Assembly (NCBI GenBank): GCA_002731375.1
Contig: PCBT01000090.1
Location: 1 to 36,111 of the forward strand
Reading direction: 5' to 3'
DNA length: 36,111 nt
Source: Rhodospirillaceae bacterium
Lineage (GTDB): Bacteria > Pseudomonadota > Alphaproteobacteria > GCA-2731375
Shown here: in pieces, positions 1-8,336 of the stretch
Position numbering within the stretch: position 1 is the first letter of the stretch
Layout of the letters: every line of letters begins with the position of its first letter
The notes under the pieces: model-generated
Seen by the model: only the letters and a program-made list of their open reading frames with translations
What the model was told of the DNA's origin: nothing
The model's database searches: none
Position numbers and translations under genes: made by a program

Positions 1-180
1 TTTACCAACGAACGTTGTCAAATGGTGCTGCGCGAGGCCAACCAGATCCACGGCGGCTATGCCCAGGTTTATGAATTTGACCAACAACTCTGGTACCGCC
101 GGGCGGCGGCCTGGAGCATGCGCCTGGGCACCTCGGCGGAGCACCGCCGAACCGTAGCACGGGCGTTGGATTTACCGTGA
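1..180 (+). CDS. Acyl-CoA dehydrogenase, C-terminal end (partial)
   Basis: The reading frame is open from the left edge to a TGA at 178-180, giving 59 residues without a start. The peptide has the typical last helices of an acyl-CoA dehydrogenase: a REANQIHGGYAQ stretch (the conserved QxxGGxG-like segment near the flavin) and then a basic, Trp-rich tail. In this family the missing 5' part would carry the FAD-binding domains and the catalytic Glu. Such enzymes oxidise acyl-CoA thioesters to 2-enoyl-CoA. The next gene follows after about 20 bases, so the two could be co-transcribed. The exact substrate cannot be inferred from this piece. Confidence 0.8.
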   Translation, partial: FTNERCQMVLREANQIHGGYAQVYEFDQQLWYRRAAAWSMRLGTSAEHRRTVARALDLP

Positions 181-202
181 TCAATTGAGGGGGGAAAGAA
201 AC

Positions 203-1057
203 ATGATCAGGGGAAGCTGTCTTTGCGGATCGGTGCGTTGGGAAATCCATGGCACGGTTGAGAACATGAGCCACTGTCACTGCTCTATCTGCCGCAAGAC
301 GCATGGGGCACCATTCGCTACCTATGTCTCAGCCAAGCTGAATGATTACCGCTTGCTGGCGGGCGGCGAGACGATTAGACAGTACGAGTCTTCGCCCGGC
401 TTCAGCCGATCCTTTTGCGCCACCTGCGGAACGGTTGTGCCCATGGCGATCAACGGTCAGCGGCGCGTGGCGGCTCCCGCCGGCTGCCTTGATGATGACC
501 CCGATATTCGCCCTGACATGCACATCTTCGCCGCATCGAAGGCACCGTGGCACGCCATCACGGACAAGCTGCCGCGCCATGACACCTACCCTGCAGGCAG
601 CAGTCTGAGTGAAGTAGCGCCGCCAGTGGGTAGCAGCTCTGCACTGGGAGTTTTACATGGCTCCTGCCTTTGCGGCGGCGTTGCCTTCGAAGTCAACGAA
701 CCATTCAAGGTCGTGCACAATTGCCATTGCGGGCGCTGCCGCAAGGCGCGGGCCGCGGCGCATACCACCAATGGCTTTATCTCCATTGAAGGCATCCGGT
801 TTCTGAAAGGCGAAGATCTTCTAGCCAGCTATAAGGTGCCGGAAGCGAATACTTTTACCTCAACTTTCTGCCCTGTCTGCGGTGCCGCCATGCCGAGGCT
901 GCGTCCAGAAACCGGCAATGCCATCATTCCACTAGGCAGCCTTGATGATGATCCGGGCCGGGGCGCCGATGACCATATATTCACCGGCTCCAAGGCATCC
1001 TGGTACGAAATCACCGACGATTTGCCCCAGTTCGACGAGATGCCACCAGATACCTAG
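203..1057 (+). CDS. Tandem GFA/CENP-V-type zinc protein
   Basis: This 284-residue protein has two similar halves. Each has the Cys pattern of the glutathione-dependent formaldehyde-activating (GFA, CENP-V) fold. In the first, CLC is at residues 6-8, then CHCSIC, then a CATCG knuckle; in the second, CLCGG, CHCGRC and CPVCG. Both halves end in a similar acidic segment followed by 'W-x-E/A-I-T-D', so the gene arose by internal duplication. The ATG at 203 is preferred because a purine-rich GAGGGGGGAAAG lies just upstream; an in-frame TTG at 185 would sit on that ribosome site. Family members bind two zinc ions per domain; most have no proven substrate despite the name. Its role here is unknown. 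Confidence 0.85.
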   Translation: MIRGSCLCGSVRWEIHGTVENMSHCHCSICRKTHGAPFATYVSAKLNDYRLLAGGETIRQYESSPGFSRSFCATCGTVVPMAINGQRRVAAPAGCLDDDPDIRPDMHIFAASKAPWHAITDKLPRHDTYPAGSSLSEVAPPVGSSSALGVLHGSCLCGGVAFEVNEPFKVVHNCHCGRCRKARAAAHTTNGFISIEGIRFLKGEDLLASYKVPEANTFTSTFCPVCGAAMPRLRPETGNAIIPLGSLDDDPGRGADDHIFTGSKASWYEITDDLPQFDEMPPDT

Positions 1058-1108
1058 GGCTAGTTCAAATTTTCGTCGCCACGCTGCCCTTGTGCTATCC
1101 TGAGCACC

Positions 1109-2449
1109 ATGACCGTATCCGATTCAAACTCTTCCCCCACGCATCGCGACAAGCCTGGCTTGCCGTTCTTTTATGGCTGGGTGGTCATAGCGATTGCCTT
1201 TGTCACATTGGGCATTGGGGTGAATTCACGCACCGCATTCTCCTTGCTGTTTCCACCCATTCTAGACGAGTTCGGCTGGAGCCGGGGCAGCTTGGCGGCA
1301 ACCTTTTCCATTGGGTTTGTCGTCTCCGCCCTGATCACGCCATTGATCGGCATGATGATGGACCGGGTCGGCCCGCGCGTGGTCTTGCCCACCGGTGCGG
1401 TTTTGGTCAGCGCCGGCTTGATGGCTGCAACTCACGGCACCGAACCCTGGCATTTCTATCTGACCCTGGGCGTGCTGGTGGTCGGCGGCTCCATCTTCAT
1501 GAGCTATATCGGCCACACGCTTTTCCTGCCGAATTGGTTTAACCGGCAGCGGGGCCTAGCCCTCGGCTTGGCTTTCGCCGGTGTCGGCATCGGCTCGGTC
1601 ACCATATTGCCCTGGATGCAGCAATCCATCGACACCGCCGGCTGGCGGCAAAGCTGCTGGATCCTGGCCTTTATTATTCTTGCCGTGGTCGTGCCCTTGA
1701 ATGTGCTATTCCAACGTCACAGGCCAGAGGAAATGGACCTGCTGCCGGACGGTGCCGAAGCGCCCAGCGCCACGGCAGGGGACAATGGCGCGGCTGTGGT
1801 GGACCGCGCCATTGTCGACCATGCCTGGTGCGAAACCGAATGGACCTTGCCATTAGCTATTCGCACCGCACGGTTTTGGTGGATGATGGCCTCCTTCATC
1901 TGTGCGCTCTACGTCTGGTACGCGGTTCAGGTACATCAGACTCGCTATCTGATCGATGTGGGCATTTCGGCGGAAGCGGCCGCCCTGGCACTTGGCCTGG
2001 TCGGCCTGGCCGGCGTGGTAGGACAGATTTTGATCGGTCATCTGTCCGACCGCATGGGGCGGGAATGGGCCTTTACTCTGGCTCTGCTGGGTTTTCTGTT
2101 TACCTATGGCTGCCTATACGTATTGCGACAATGGCCCCAGGACTGGCTGATGTATCTGATGGTCGCCCTGCAGGGCTTTCTGGGTTACGGCACCTCGACC
2201 GTATTCGCAGCGACGCCCGCGGACCTGTTCGCGGGCAAACAATACGGCTTAATCTTTGGCACCATGGCCACCGCCGCCTCCACCGGCGCCGCATTGGGCC
2301 CATGGCTGACCGGGCTGTCTTTCGATATTCAGGGCAACTATGACCGGGCCTTCGTCCTGGCGATGGTGGTCTGCTTGATCTCTATCAGCGCCATGTGGAT
2401 AGCCGCCCCCCGAAAAGTCCGCATGGTGCCGGGACGAATTCCGGATTAA
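1109..2449 (+). CDS. MFS transporter, monocarboxylate-type
   Basis: The 446-residue product has about 12 hydrophobic segments in two groups of six, split by a charged loop around residues 200-240. A YGWVV start of TM1 and a DRVGPR motif-A loop between TM2 and TM3 are visible; a related SDRMGR loop occurs in the second half. This is the pattern of major facilitator carriers in the oxalate/formate and monocarboxylate-porter groups, which take up small organic acids across the inner membrane. It ends convergently with the flavin monooxygenase, the two coding ends overlapping by 4 bases. A role feeding the catabolic genes nearby is plausible but the substrate is not readable from sequence. Confidence 0.88.
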   Translation: MTVSDSNSSPTHRDKPGLPFFYGWVVIAIAFVTLGIGVNSRTAFSLLFPPILDEFGWSRGSLAATFSIGFVVSALITPLIGMMMDRVGPRVVLPTGAVLVSAGLMAATHGTEPWHFYLTLGVLVVGGSIFMSYIGHTLFLPNWFNRQRGLALGLAFAGVGIGSVTILPWMQQSIDTAGWRQSCWILAFIILAVVVPLNVLFQRHRPEEMDLLPDGAEAPSATAGDNGAAVVDRAIVDHAWCETEWTLPLAIRTARFWWMMASFICALYVWYAVQVHQTRYLIDVGISAEAAALALGLVGLAGVVGQILIGHLSDRMGREWAFTLALLGFLFTYGCLYVLRQWPQDWLMYLMVALQGFLGYGTSTVFAATPADLFAGKQYGLIFGTMATAASTGAALGPWLTGLSFDIQGNYDRAFVLAMVVCLISISAMWIAAPRKVRMVPGRIPD

Positions 2450-3462
2450 TTAGCGGCGGCGTCCTTCAGACGCGGGACGACCTCCATCGCAAATTGTTCC
2501 AGTGAGGCACGCATATCGCTCGGACGCAGACCCGGCGGCACCGCCCAGGTGACAAAATCCGTCACACGGTTCTTTTTGATGAATGCATTCAACTCCTCGA
2601 CACAGTGGTCAACATCGCCAACTACCCAGTTCTGCGAGATCCGCTCCTTGTCCTGGTCCGGTGGCGCGCCTCGGCCTGAGGCCTTGAAGGCATTGGCGTA
2701 ATATTCCATGCGAAAGCGTTCGGCGGCAAGCACCGCCGGCCAGTCGCGGTCCCTGTCATCGGTCACCATACATGGCTTGATGATGCCGACGCGGTAGCCG
2801 TCCGGATCCCTGCCATCGGCCCGCAACGCATCGAGCCAGACCTGGATGGTTGTCTCGTACGGGCCTTGGGGTAATAGATGGGCGTTGAACCTTGCCGCAC
2901 GCAGGGCGCCTTGCGCGGATGATGCCGCGACCCATAGGGGTGGGCCGCCCGGCTGGATATAATCTGGCTTGATGATAACGTTTTCAGCCGTGTACCGCTT
3001 GCCCTTGAAGCTGAAGCGTTCGCCGCTGAAACAACGGGTGAGAATTTCCAGGCTCTCGTCGGTGCGCGAGACCCGTTGTTTGACCTTCAGACCGTAGCCT
3101 TCGAAATCCTGCGGCACATAGCCCAGACCAACACCTAGTTCGACCCGACCGCCGCTAAGATTATCCAACACCGCCAGATCCTCGGCCATACGCACTGGTT
3201 GGTACAAGGGCAGGATGGATATGTCGGAGGAAAAACATACCGTCTTGGTACGCGCCGCCATTGCCGAGGCCACGGGGACCCAGGATGGCAGATAACCGTC
3301 ATCGACGAAATGATGCTCGGTGAACCAAATCAGATCAATGCCCATGCTTTCCAGCCACACCGCCTGATCCAATATCTCGGCATAAAAATCCTGATTGGAG
3401 ATGCCGGAATCGGGCGGATTGCGAAAATCATAAACGACGCCAATGCGCAGCCGCGGTTTCAT
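2446..3462 (-). CDS. LLM-class flavin-dependent oxidoreductase
   Basis: The 338-residue product shows the bacterial luciferase-like TIM-barrel hallmarks: a WFTEHHF segment near residue 46, a GGRVELGVGLGY turn near residue 104 that in this family contacts the flavin phosphate, and a late VGDVDHCVEEL segment typical of the C-terminal helix pair. Members use reduced FMN or F420 to oxygenate or reduce small substrates. A GGTCGAG ribosome site stands before the ATG. It is divergent from the alcohol dehydrogenase at 3553, sharing a 90-base upstream region, so the two may be co-regulated. Substrate unknown. Confidence 0.85.
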   Translation of the reverse strand: MKPRLRIGVVYDFRNPPDSGISNQDFYAEILDQAVWLESMGIDLIWFTEHHFVDDGYLPSWVPVASAMAARTKTVCFSSDISILPLYQPVRMAEDLAVLDNLSGGRVELGVGLGYVPQDFEGYGLKVKQRVSRTDESLEILTRCFSGERFSFKGKRYTAENVIIKPDYIQPGGPPLWVAASSAQGALRAARFNAHLLPQGPYETTIQVWLDALRADGRDPDGYRVGIIKPCMVTDDRDRDWPAVLAAERFRMEYYANAFKASGRGAPPDQDKERISQNWVVGDVDHCVEELNAFIKKNRVTDFVTWAVPPGLRPSDMRASLEQFAMEVVPRLKDAAAN

Positions 3463-3552
3463 TGTTCTCGACCCCCAATCACCATTGTTATCAGCACACC
3501 AACCGCGCTAGTCTCGGATCAATCACGCCATAAGACCAGAGGAGATTTCCCC

Positions 3553-4644
3553 ATGAAGGCAGCCGTCTTTTACGAACCCCACAAGCCATTGGTAATTGAA
3601 GAGATCAGCACCAAGAAACCCGGCCCTCACGAAGTCCTCCTCAATACGGCCTTTGCCGGGCTCTGCCATTCGGATCTGCATTTCATGGAAGGCCTTTACC
3701 CCCATCCAGCACCAGCGGTACTAGGCCACGAAAGCGCGGGCATCGTGGAGCAGGTCGGCTCAGAAGTGACCTATGTGAAGCCTGGCGATCACGTCATCAC
3801 CTGCCTGTCGGTATTCTGCGGCACATGTGAGCAATGCACCTCCGGCCGCCCGGTCATCTGCACCAACACGGACGTCAAGATGCTGCCCGGCGAAGCGCGG
3901 CGCCTGGAATGGGAAAAGCCCGATCAGCTTCACACCTTCGTCAATCTATCCTCCTTTGCCGAACAGATGTTGGTGCACGAAAACGCCCTGGTAAAGATCC
4001 AGAACGACATGCCCCTGGACCGCGCCGCCTTGATTGGTTGCGGTGTAATTACCGGCTTTGGCGCGGCGGTGAACACCGCCAACGTACGCTTTGGCGAGAC
4101 GGTTGCCGTGATTGGTTGCGGCGGTGTCGGCATGGCGGCCATCAACGGCGCCCACGTGGCGGGCGCAGGGCGGATCTTTGCCGTCGATACCAATCCGGTT
4201 AAATTGCAGCTGGCTACGAAGCTGGGCGCCACGGATCTGATCAACCCTAACGACGGCGATCCGGTGGAACGGATCATGGAATTGACCAAGGGCGGCGTCA
4301 ATCAGTCCATCGAATGCCTGGGCCTGAAGAAAACCGCCGAGCAGTCGTTCGAGATGCTGGCGGTTGGCGGCACTGCCACTATCGTGGGCATGGTGCCGAT
4401 CGATCAAAAAATCGAGATTTCCGGTTTCGCCTTTCTGCGTGAACGGCGCATCCAGGGTTCGTCCATGGGCTCCAACCGGTTCCGCACCGATATGCCGCGC
4501 CTAATCGATTTGTATCTGCAGGGCCGGCTGCATCTGGACGATTGGATCTCCGACAAGATCCAGCTGAGCGAAATCAATGAAGGCTTCACCGCCATGAAGG
4601 AAGGCCGCGCCGTCCGCTCGTTGATTGATTTCGGCATCGTCTAG
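3553..4644 (+). CDS. Zn-dependent alcohol dehydrogenase (MDR family)
   Basis: A 363-residue medium-chain dehydrogenase. Catalytic-zinc ligands are visible as C38 (GLCHSD) and H59-E60 (GHE). The structural-zinc loop has C89, C92, C95 and C103 with normal spacing. The Rossmann motif GCGGVG falls in the middle, as expected for NAD(P). The ATG at 3553 follows an AGGAGA ribosome site; the frame stays open further upstream, but that stretch is antisense to the neighbouring monooxygenase. Members oxidise primary or secondary alcohols, or aldehyde adducts in the class III branch; the wide insertion after the structural zinc suggests the class III/NDMA-like branch (inference). A strong hairpin follows the stop codon. 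Confidence 0.9.
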   Translation: MKAAVFYEPHKPLVIEEISTKKPGPHEVLLNTAFAGLCHSDLHFMEGLYPHPAPAVLGHESAGIVEQVGSEVTYVKPGDHVITCLSVFCGTCEQCTSGRPVICTNTDVKMLPGEARRLEWEKPDQLHTFVNLSSFAEQMLVHENALVKIQNDMPLDRAALIGCGVITGFGAAVNTANVRFGETVAVIGCGGVGMAAINGAHVAGAGRIFAVDTNPVKLQLATKLGATDLINPNDGDPVERIMELTKGGVNQSIECLGLKKTAEQSFEMLAVGGTATIVGMVPIDQKIEISGFAFLRERRIQGSSMGSNRFRTDMPRLIDLYLQGRLHLDDWISDKIQLSEINEGFTAMKEGRAVRSLIDFGIV

Positions 4645-4649
4645 AAATA

Positions 4650-4701
4650 CGGCCTGTTCGGCATCCGCATGTCCCATATTGATGCCGAACAGGCCGATTT
4701 T
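4650..4701 (+). terminator. Hairpin terminator between convergent genes
   Basis: A perfect 16-bp inverted repeat (4650-4665 with 4681-4696, arm CGGCCTGTTCGGCATC) encloses a 15-base loop and is followed by ATTTT. It lies 5 bases after the dehydrogenase stop and 12 bases before the end of the opposing transketolase gene. It fits an intrinsic terminator for the plus-strand gene. With AAAT on the other side it may also stop minus-strand transcripts. Confidence 0.75.
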
Positions 4702-4713
4702 CATGACGAATGC

Positions 4714-5682
4714 CTACTTCAAAAGATCCCGGCAAGCCTCGGCGATGGCGGCCTGGCTCATGCCGTAATGCTCCCGAACCGCGACCGTGGGGCCGATGAT
4801 ACAGAATTCGTCCGGCATGCCGATCATACGCATGGCGGTTGGTTTCTCCTGGGCTAGCAGCTCGGCCACGGCGCCGCCTAGGCCACCTGTCGTACGGTGT
4901 TCCTCCGCCGTGACAATGGCGCCGGTTTCCGCCGACGCCGCCAGTACCGCATCCCGGTCCAGGGGCTTGATGGTATGCATGTTTAAAACCCGCACGCCGA
5001 CGCCATCGCCCGCCAGGGCATCCGCCGCCGCCAAAGCCGGCGCGACCAGAGCACCGCAGGCAATGACCGTGACATCGTCGCCCGTACGCAGCTGATCCGC
5101 CTTGCCCAGCTTGAAATCGTTACCGGCGATATCGGCCACGTTGGTTTCCTCGAACTTGCCACCCAGGCGGATATAGCTGGGACCATACAGATCCTCGGTC
5201 GCCATGGCCGCATGCCAGGTCTGCCGGGCATCTGCCGGCACCACCACGGTCATGTTGGGCATGTTGCGCATAATTGCCAGATCCTCCACCGCATGATGGG
5301 TGCCCCCCGCCATACCGAGCACGATGCCGCTGCAGGCCGCGCCGATGACGACACGCTGGTTGGCATAGGAAACATCATTGCGCAGTTGCTCCAACGAACG
5401 CGTGGTAATGAACGGCGCATAACCGCACAGGATCGGGCGCATGCCCGTGGTCGCCAGGCCGGAGGCGATGCCCATGGCGCTTTGTTCGGCGATACCGGCC
5501 TCGATCAGGCGTTCCGGACTAGCTTCGAGAAAGCCGCGCAGGCCAAACAGATCTATGGTATCGGCAGAAATCGCCACCACTTTGTCATCCTTGCCGGCCA
5601 GCTCGCCAACCGCCTGGCCAAAGGCCAGGCGCGATTGGTTTTCCGCCTTGCTTACCCATTCGGGTTGTTGCACATCGTTCAT
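4714..5682 (-). CDS. Transketolase-like, C-terminal subunit (pyrimidine-binding half)
   Basis: A 322-residue protein that corresponds to the second half of a split transketolase. The PP/Pyr-type segment GIAEQSAMGIASGLA (residues about 41-55) contains the conserved Glu that in this family activates the thiamine pyrimidine ring. GGTHHAVEDLAIMRN follows, and then the C-terminal transketolase domain with TAEEHRTTGGLGGAVAE. The start overlaps the last 4 bases of the N-terminal subunit (ATGA), so the two are translationally coupled and should form a heteromer. Split transketolases of this type occur in archaea and in bacterial catabolic or secondary clusters, apart from the housekeeping enzyme. The acceptor and donor sugars, or a non-sugar ketol acceptor, are unknown. 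Confidence 0.9.
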   Translation of the reverse strand: MNDVQQPEWVSKAENQSRLAFGQAVGELAGKDDKVVAISADTIDLFGLRGFLEASPERLIEAGIAEQSAMGIASGLATTGMRPILCGYAPFITTRSLEQLRNDVSYANQRVVIGAACSGIVLGMAGGTHHAVEDLAIMRNMPNMTVVVPADARQTWHAAMATEDLYGPSYIRLGGKFEETNVADIAGNDFKLGKADQLRTGDDVTVIACGALVAPALAAADALAGDGVGVRVLNMHTIKPLDRDAVLAASAETGAIVTAEEHRTTGGLGGAVAELLAQEKPTAMRMIGMPDEFCIIGPTVAVREHYGMSQAAIAEACRDLLK

Positions 5683-6512
5683 GACGGCTCTCCCAACTCA
5701 GCCAAGGCCTTTTCGTAGACCTCATCCGTGACCATGTTGTTGTGCCATAGGAAGCTGTCTTCGGCGAAGCTGACGCCCTTGCCCTTGATGGTATGGGCGA
5801 TGATCATTGATGGTTCATCATTGGCGAAAGGCAGTGCGTCCAGGGCCTCGACCACGGCCGCCATGTCATGGCCATCGATCTCGCGCACGGCCCAACCGAA
5901 GGCTCGCCATTTATCAACCACCGGCTCCAAGCCCATCATTTGGCCCACCTCGCCGCTTTGCTGGATCTTGTTGTAGTCCAAGATCACCGTCAGGTTCGAC
6001 AGGTCCATATGGGCCGCCGCCATTGCCCCCTCCCAGTTTGAGCCTTCCTGCAACTCACCATCGCCGATCATCACGCAGGTACGGAAATCCTTGCCCTGCA
6101 TGCGGGCGCCCAAGGCCATGCCCATGGCGACGGACAGGCCATGGCCAAGACCACCCGTACTCATCTCCACGCCAGCCATCTTGATATCGGGATGCATGCC
6201 GAAGGGGGATTGATAGGCATAGAATTGATCCAGCACGCTATCATCGATAAAGCCGGCGCGGGCCAGCGTGGCGCCCAGGGCCGCGTTGGCATGCCCCTTC
6301 GACAGCACAAAGCGGTCACGGTCTGGCCAATCAGGTTCATCGGGGCGTAGGCGTAGGTGATGAAAATAGAGCGCGGCGAGAATATCCGCCGCCGAGGATG
6401 AGCCACCCATATGGCCTCCGCCGGCCCCATGCAGGGCGCGCCAGACATTGCGCCGGATATGCAAAGCGTCGTTCCGCAAGCCATCAATCTTGGCCTGATA
6501 GTTACTTGTCAT
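5679..6512 (-). CDS. Transketolase-like, N-terminal subunit (ThDP-binding half)
   Basis: A 277-residue protein matching the first half of transketolase. HMGGSSSAADILAALYFH near residue 35 is the usual N-terminal signature, SKGHANAALGATLA follows, and the ThDP motif starts with GDGELQEGSNWEGA near residue 150 and closes with DYNK. A CGAGGAAAA ribosome site precedes the ATG. It lies 32 bases after the phytanoyl-CoA-dioxygenase-like gene and overlaps the C-terminal subunit, so the three form one minus-strand operon. Acting together the two halves would move a two-carbon ketol unit using thiamine diphosphate in the cytoplasm. Confidence 0.9.
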   Translation of the reverse strand: MTSNYQAKIDGLRNDALHIRRNVWRALHGAGGGHMGGSSSAADILAALYFHHLRLRPDEPDWPDRDRFVLSKGHANAALGATLARAGFIDDSVLDQFYAYQSPFGMHPDIKMAGVEMSTGGLGHGLSVAMGMALGARMQGKDFRTCVMIGDGELQEGSNWEGAMAAAHMDLSNLTVILDYNKIQQSGEVGQMMGLEPVVDKWRAFGWAVREIDGHDMAAVVEALDALPFANDEPSMIIAHTIKGKGVSFAEDSFLWHNNMVTDEVYEKALAELGEPS

Positions 6513-6544
6513 AAAACATTTTCCTCGTTACGCAAAGCCGCCGG

Positions 6545-7387
6545 TCACGGTGTTGGCCGCAAGATTACCTCAAGTTGATCTTCAGGCACATAGACGTAGG
6601 AACCGGGCCGGAAGTCATAGCCCAGATCGCCTAACAGGCGCTGTTGCCGGAGCGTGCATTGGTCCGCCACATGCGATGCAACGGCATAGTCATAGGGGCG
6701 TATGAACATCTGGCAGTAATTGTACAACAGCGTCTTGCGCGCCTTGCCGGAGGTATTGATACCCGGCCCATGCCATAGGGAATGCGAGAAAATAATACAG
6801 TCTCCCGCCTTGCCCATCAGCGGCACCGCGCCCGGCGTCGTTGGCGTCACTACCGGCTCATCCAATTCCGGGAAGGGCCGCATGTGGCTGCCTGGAAAGA
6901 CCGTGAAATTGGCGCTCTCGGGCTCCAGTACGTCCGTCAGTAAATACAACGCCTTCATGGCCAGGGGCCGGCTGGTTTCCGTCACCCGGACCCGGCGCAG
7001 ACCTTCGCCACCATCGGTGTGGGTATAACCAAGAAAGCCGGGGTCCGAGGCACGCACGATGGCCTGTGACATGGAGAATGACAGGTAGGGCCCCATGATA
7101 TCGACGATCAGGTCGAACACCTCGGGCCGGTCGATCAGGTCCCTGAATGCCTGGTCATAGGGCAGGATATCCCGGCGGTCCATGAAGCTTTCCGGATCCG
7201 GATTGCCATGCTCCACCCAGCCATAATGGCCGCGCGGCAGGTTCGTCGGCTCCCAACCCGGCTCGGCCCGCATATTGTCGACGGCATCGCACAACGACGC
7301 CGCTTCGTCGGCGTTGAATACGCCCGGCAGATGGACATAACCGTCGATTTCCCAGGCGCGGCGTTGTTCCTTTGTTAAAGTCTGCAT
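6545..7387 (-). CDS. Phytanoyl-CoA dioxygenase (PhyH) family protein
   Basis: A 280-residue Fe(II)/2-oxoglutarate oxygenase candidate. The metal triad can be read as H123-x-D125 (THTDGG) and H206 (SLWHGPG), with R217 placed to hold 2-oxoglutarate; FPGSH near residue 164 is another family mark. The ATG at 7387 has a GGAGGG ribosome site. The frame runs about 120 codons further upstream, but that part is antisense to the next gene's leader and start. Family members hydroxylate a C-H bond in acyl-CoAs, amino acids or natural products. It is first in an operon with the split transketolase, hinting that its product or substrate is linked to a ketol transfer (inference). Confidence 0.87.
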   Translation of the reverse strand: MQTLTKEQRRAWEIDGYVHLPGVFNADEAASLCDAVDNMRAEPGWEPTNLPRGHYGWVEHGNPDPESFMDRRDILPYDQAFRDLIDRPEVFDLIVDIMGPYLSFSMSQAIVRASDPGFLGYTHTDGGEGLRRVRVTETSRPLAMKALYLLTDVLEPESANFTVFPGSHMRPFPELDEPVVTPTTPGAVPLMGKAGDCIIFSHSLWHGPGINTSGKARKTLLYNYCQMFIRPYDYAVASHVADQCTLRQQRLLGDLGYDFRPGSYVYVPEDQLEVILRPTP

Positions 7388-7517
7388 GATGGTCCCTCCC
7401 CTTTGCGGCCATGCTCCCAAATTGCCGGAGCGAACACAACCATGTTCGCGCCTTGTATTGCCGGGTAAATCTGGCAGTTTGGCTGCGCCGAGAGAGAAAC
7501 ATGCAGGAGGATACCCA
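7388..7517. promoter_or_regulatory. Divergent promoter region and start-deciding RBS
   Basis: This 130-base gap separates the minus-strand PhyH operon from the plus-strand citrate-synthase-like gene, so both promoters must lie here or overlap the genes. A strong AGGAGG at 7505-7510 is 7 bases before a GTG at 7518, which decides the start of the plus-strand gene. I see no clear operator. Confidence 0.5.
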
Positions 7518-8309
7518 GTGCCCACACAAGATATGTCGAGCTGGCGGACCAGCATTTCCCAGGTCATCAGCACTGAGGATGAAGAGGAGATCATGGTCCG
7601 GGGCCACCCGCTGAGCCAGCTGATCGGCAAGATTTCATTTGCCGAGATGATGTTCCTGATGTTGCGGGGCAGCCTGCCTACGCCGGAACAGGCGCATGTT
7701 CTGGACGCGCTTTTGGTTGCCTCAGTCGAGCATGGCATCACGCCGCCTTCCATGATCAGTCGCTGTTTTGCCTCCTACGGCACCACGATTCAGGCGGCGG
7801 TGGGCGGCGGTGTCTTGGCGTTCGGCGACCGTATGGGCGGCCTTGGTGAACAGTTGGGCCAGACGATGGCGGCACACTTGGCCGAACACGATCCCGCGAA
7901 CCAGACGATTGCCGACGAAGTTCTCGGCGAGGTAGCCGCCCAGATCGTCGAGGCAGCTGGAAGACGCGGTCAGCGCGTACCGGGCTATGGCATACCCTTG
8001 CACGGCGCCGATCCACGGGCGCCAGGGGTCCTGGCGGTGGCACGGGAAAAAGGCACGTTTGGCAACTATTGCCGTCTTGGCATGGCGATAGAGGCGGCAC
8101 TGGCCGCGCAACGTAGCGGCAAGACAGTACCCATGAACCTGGACGGCGTCGGAGCGGTAGTGATCCTTGACCTGGGCTTTAGCTGGCAGAGCACCCGGCT
8201 GTTTCTGTTGACGCCAAGGTCCGTTTCCATGGGCGCGCATTATTTGGAGGAACAAGAACAAGACAGCACCTGGCGCCATATACCAGCCAATCAAATCAGC
8301 TATGATTGA
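7518..8309 (+). CDS. Citrate synthase / citryl-CoA lyase-like protein, catalytic His missing
   Basis: A 263-residue protein with the small citrate-synthase fold of citryl-CoA lyases. Recognisable blocks are GGGVLAFGDRMGG (97-108), VPGYGIPLHGADPRAPG (154-170) and MNLDGVGAVVILDLG (206-220). In functional relatives the first block normally has GDHHGG and the second G(F/L/Y)GHPxHxxxDPR. Here the expected histidines are Met106 and Ile159, while the Asp-bearing NLDG block is kept. The protein may therefore carry out a different reaction or be non-catalytic. The GTG start is set by an AGGAGG 7 bases upstream. It is followed after 27 bases by a small protein and is divergent from the PhyH/transketolase operon. 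Confidence 0.75.
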   Translation: MPTQDMSSWRTSISQVISTEDEEEIMVRGHPLSQLIGKISFAEMMFLMLRGSLPTPEQAHVLDALLVASVEHGITPPSMISRCFASYGTTIQAAVGGGVLAFGDRMGGLGEQLGQTMAAHLAEHDPANQTIADEVLGEVAAQIVEAAGRRGQRVPGYGIPLHGADPRAPGVLAVAREKGTFGNYCRLGMAIEAALAAQRSGKTVPMNLDGVGAVVILDLGFSWQSTRLFLLTPRSVSMGAHYLEEQEQDSTWRHIPANQISYD

Positions 8310-8336
8310 TCATTGAATTTATTCAGGAGATGAGAG

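Noticed and set aside
3199-3552. Upstream in-frame extension of the Zn alcohol dehydrogenase
   Set aside because: It is antisense to the flavin monooxygenase; the family start and the ribosome site both point to 3553.
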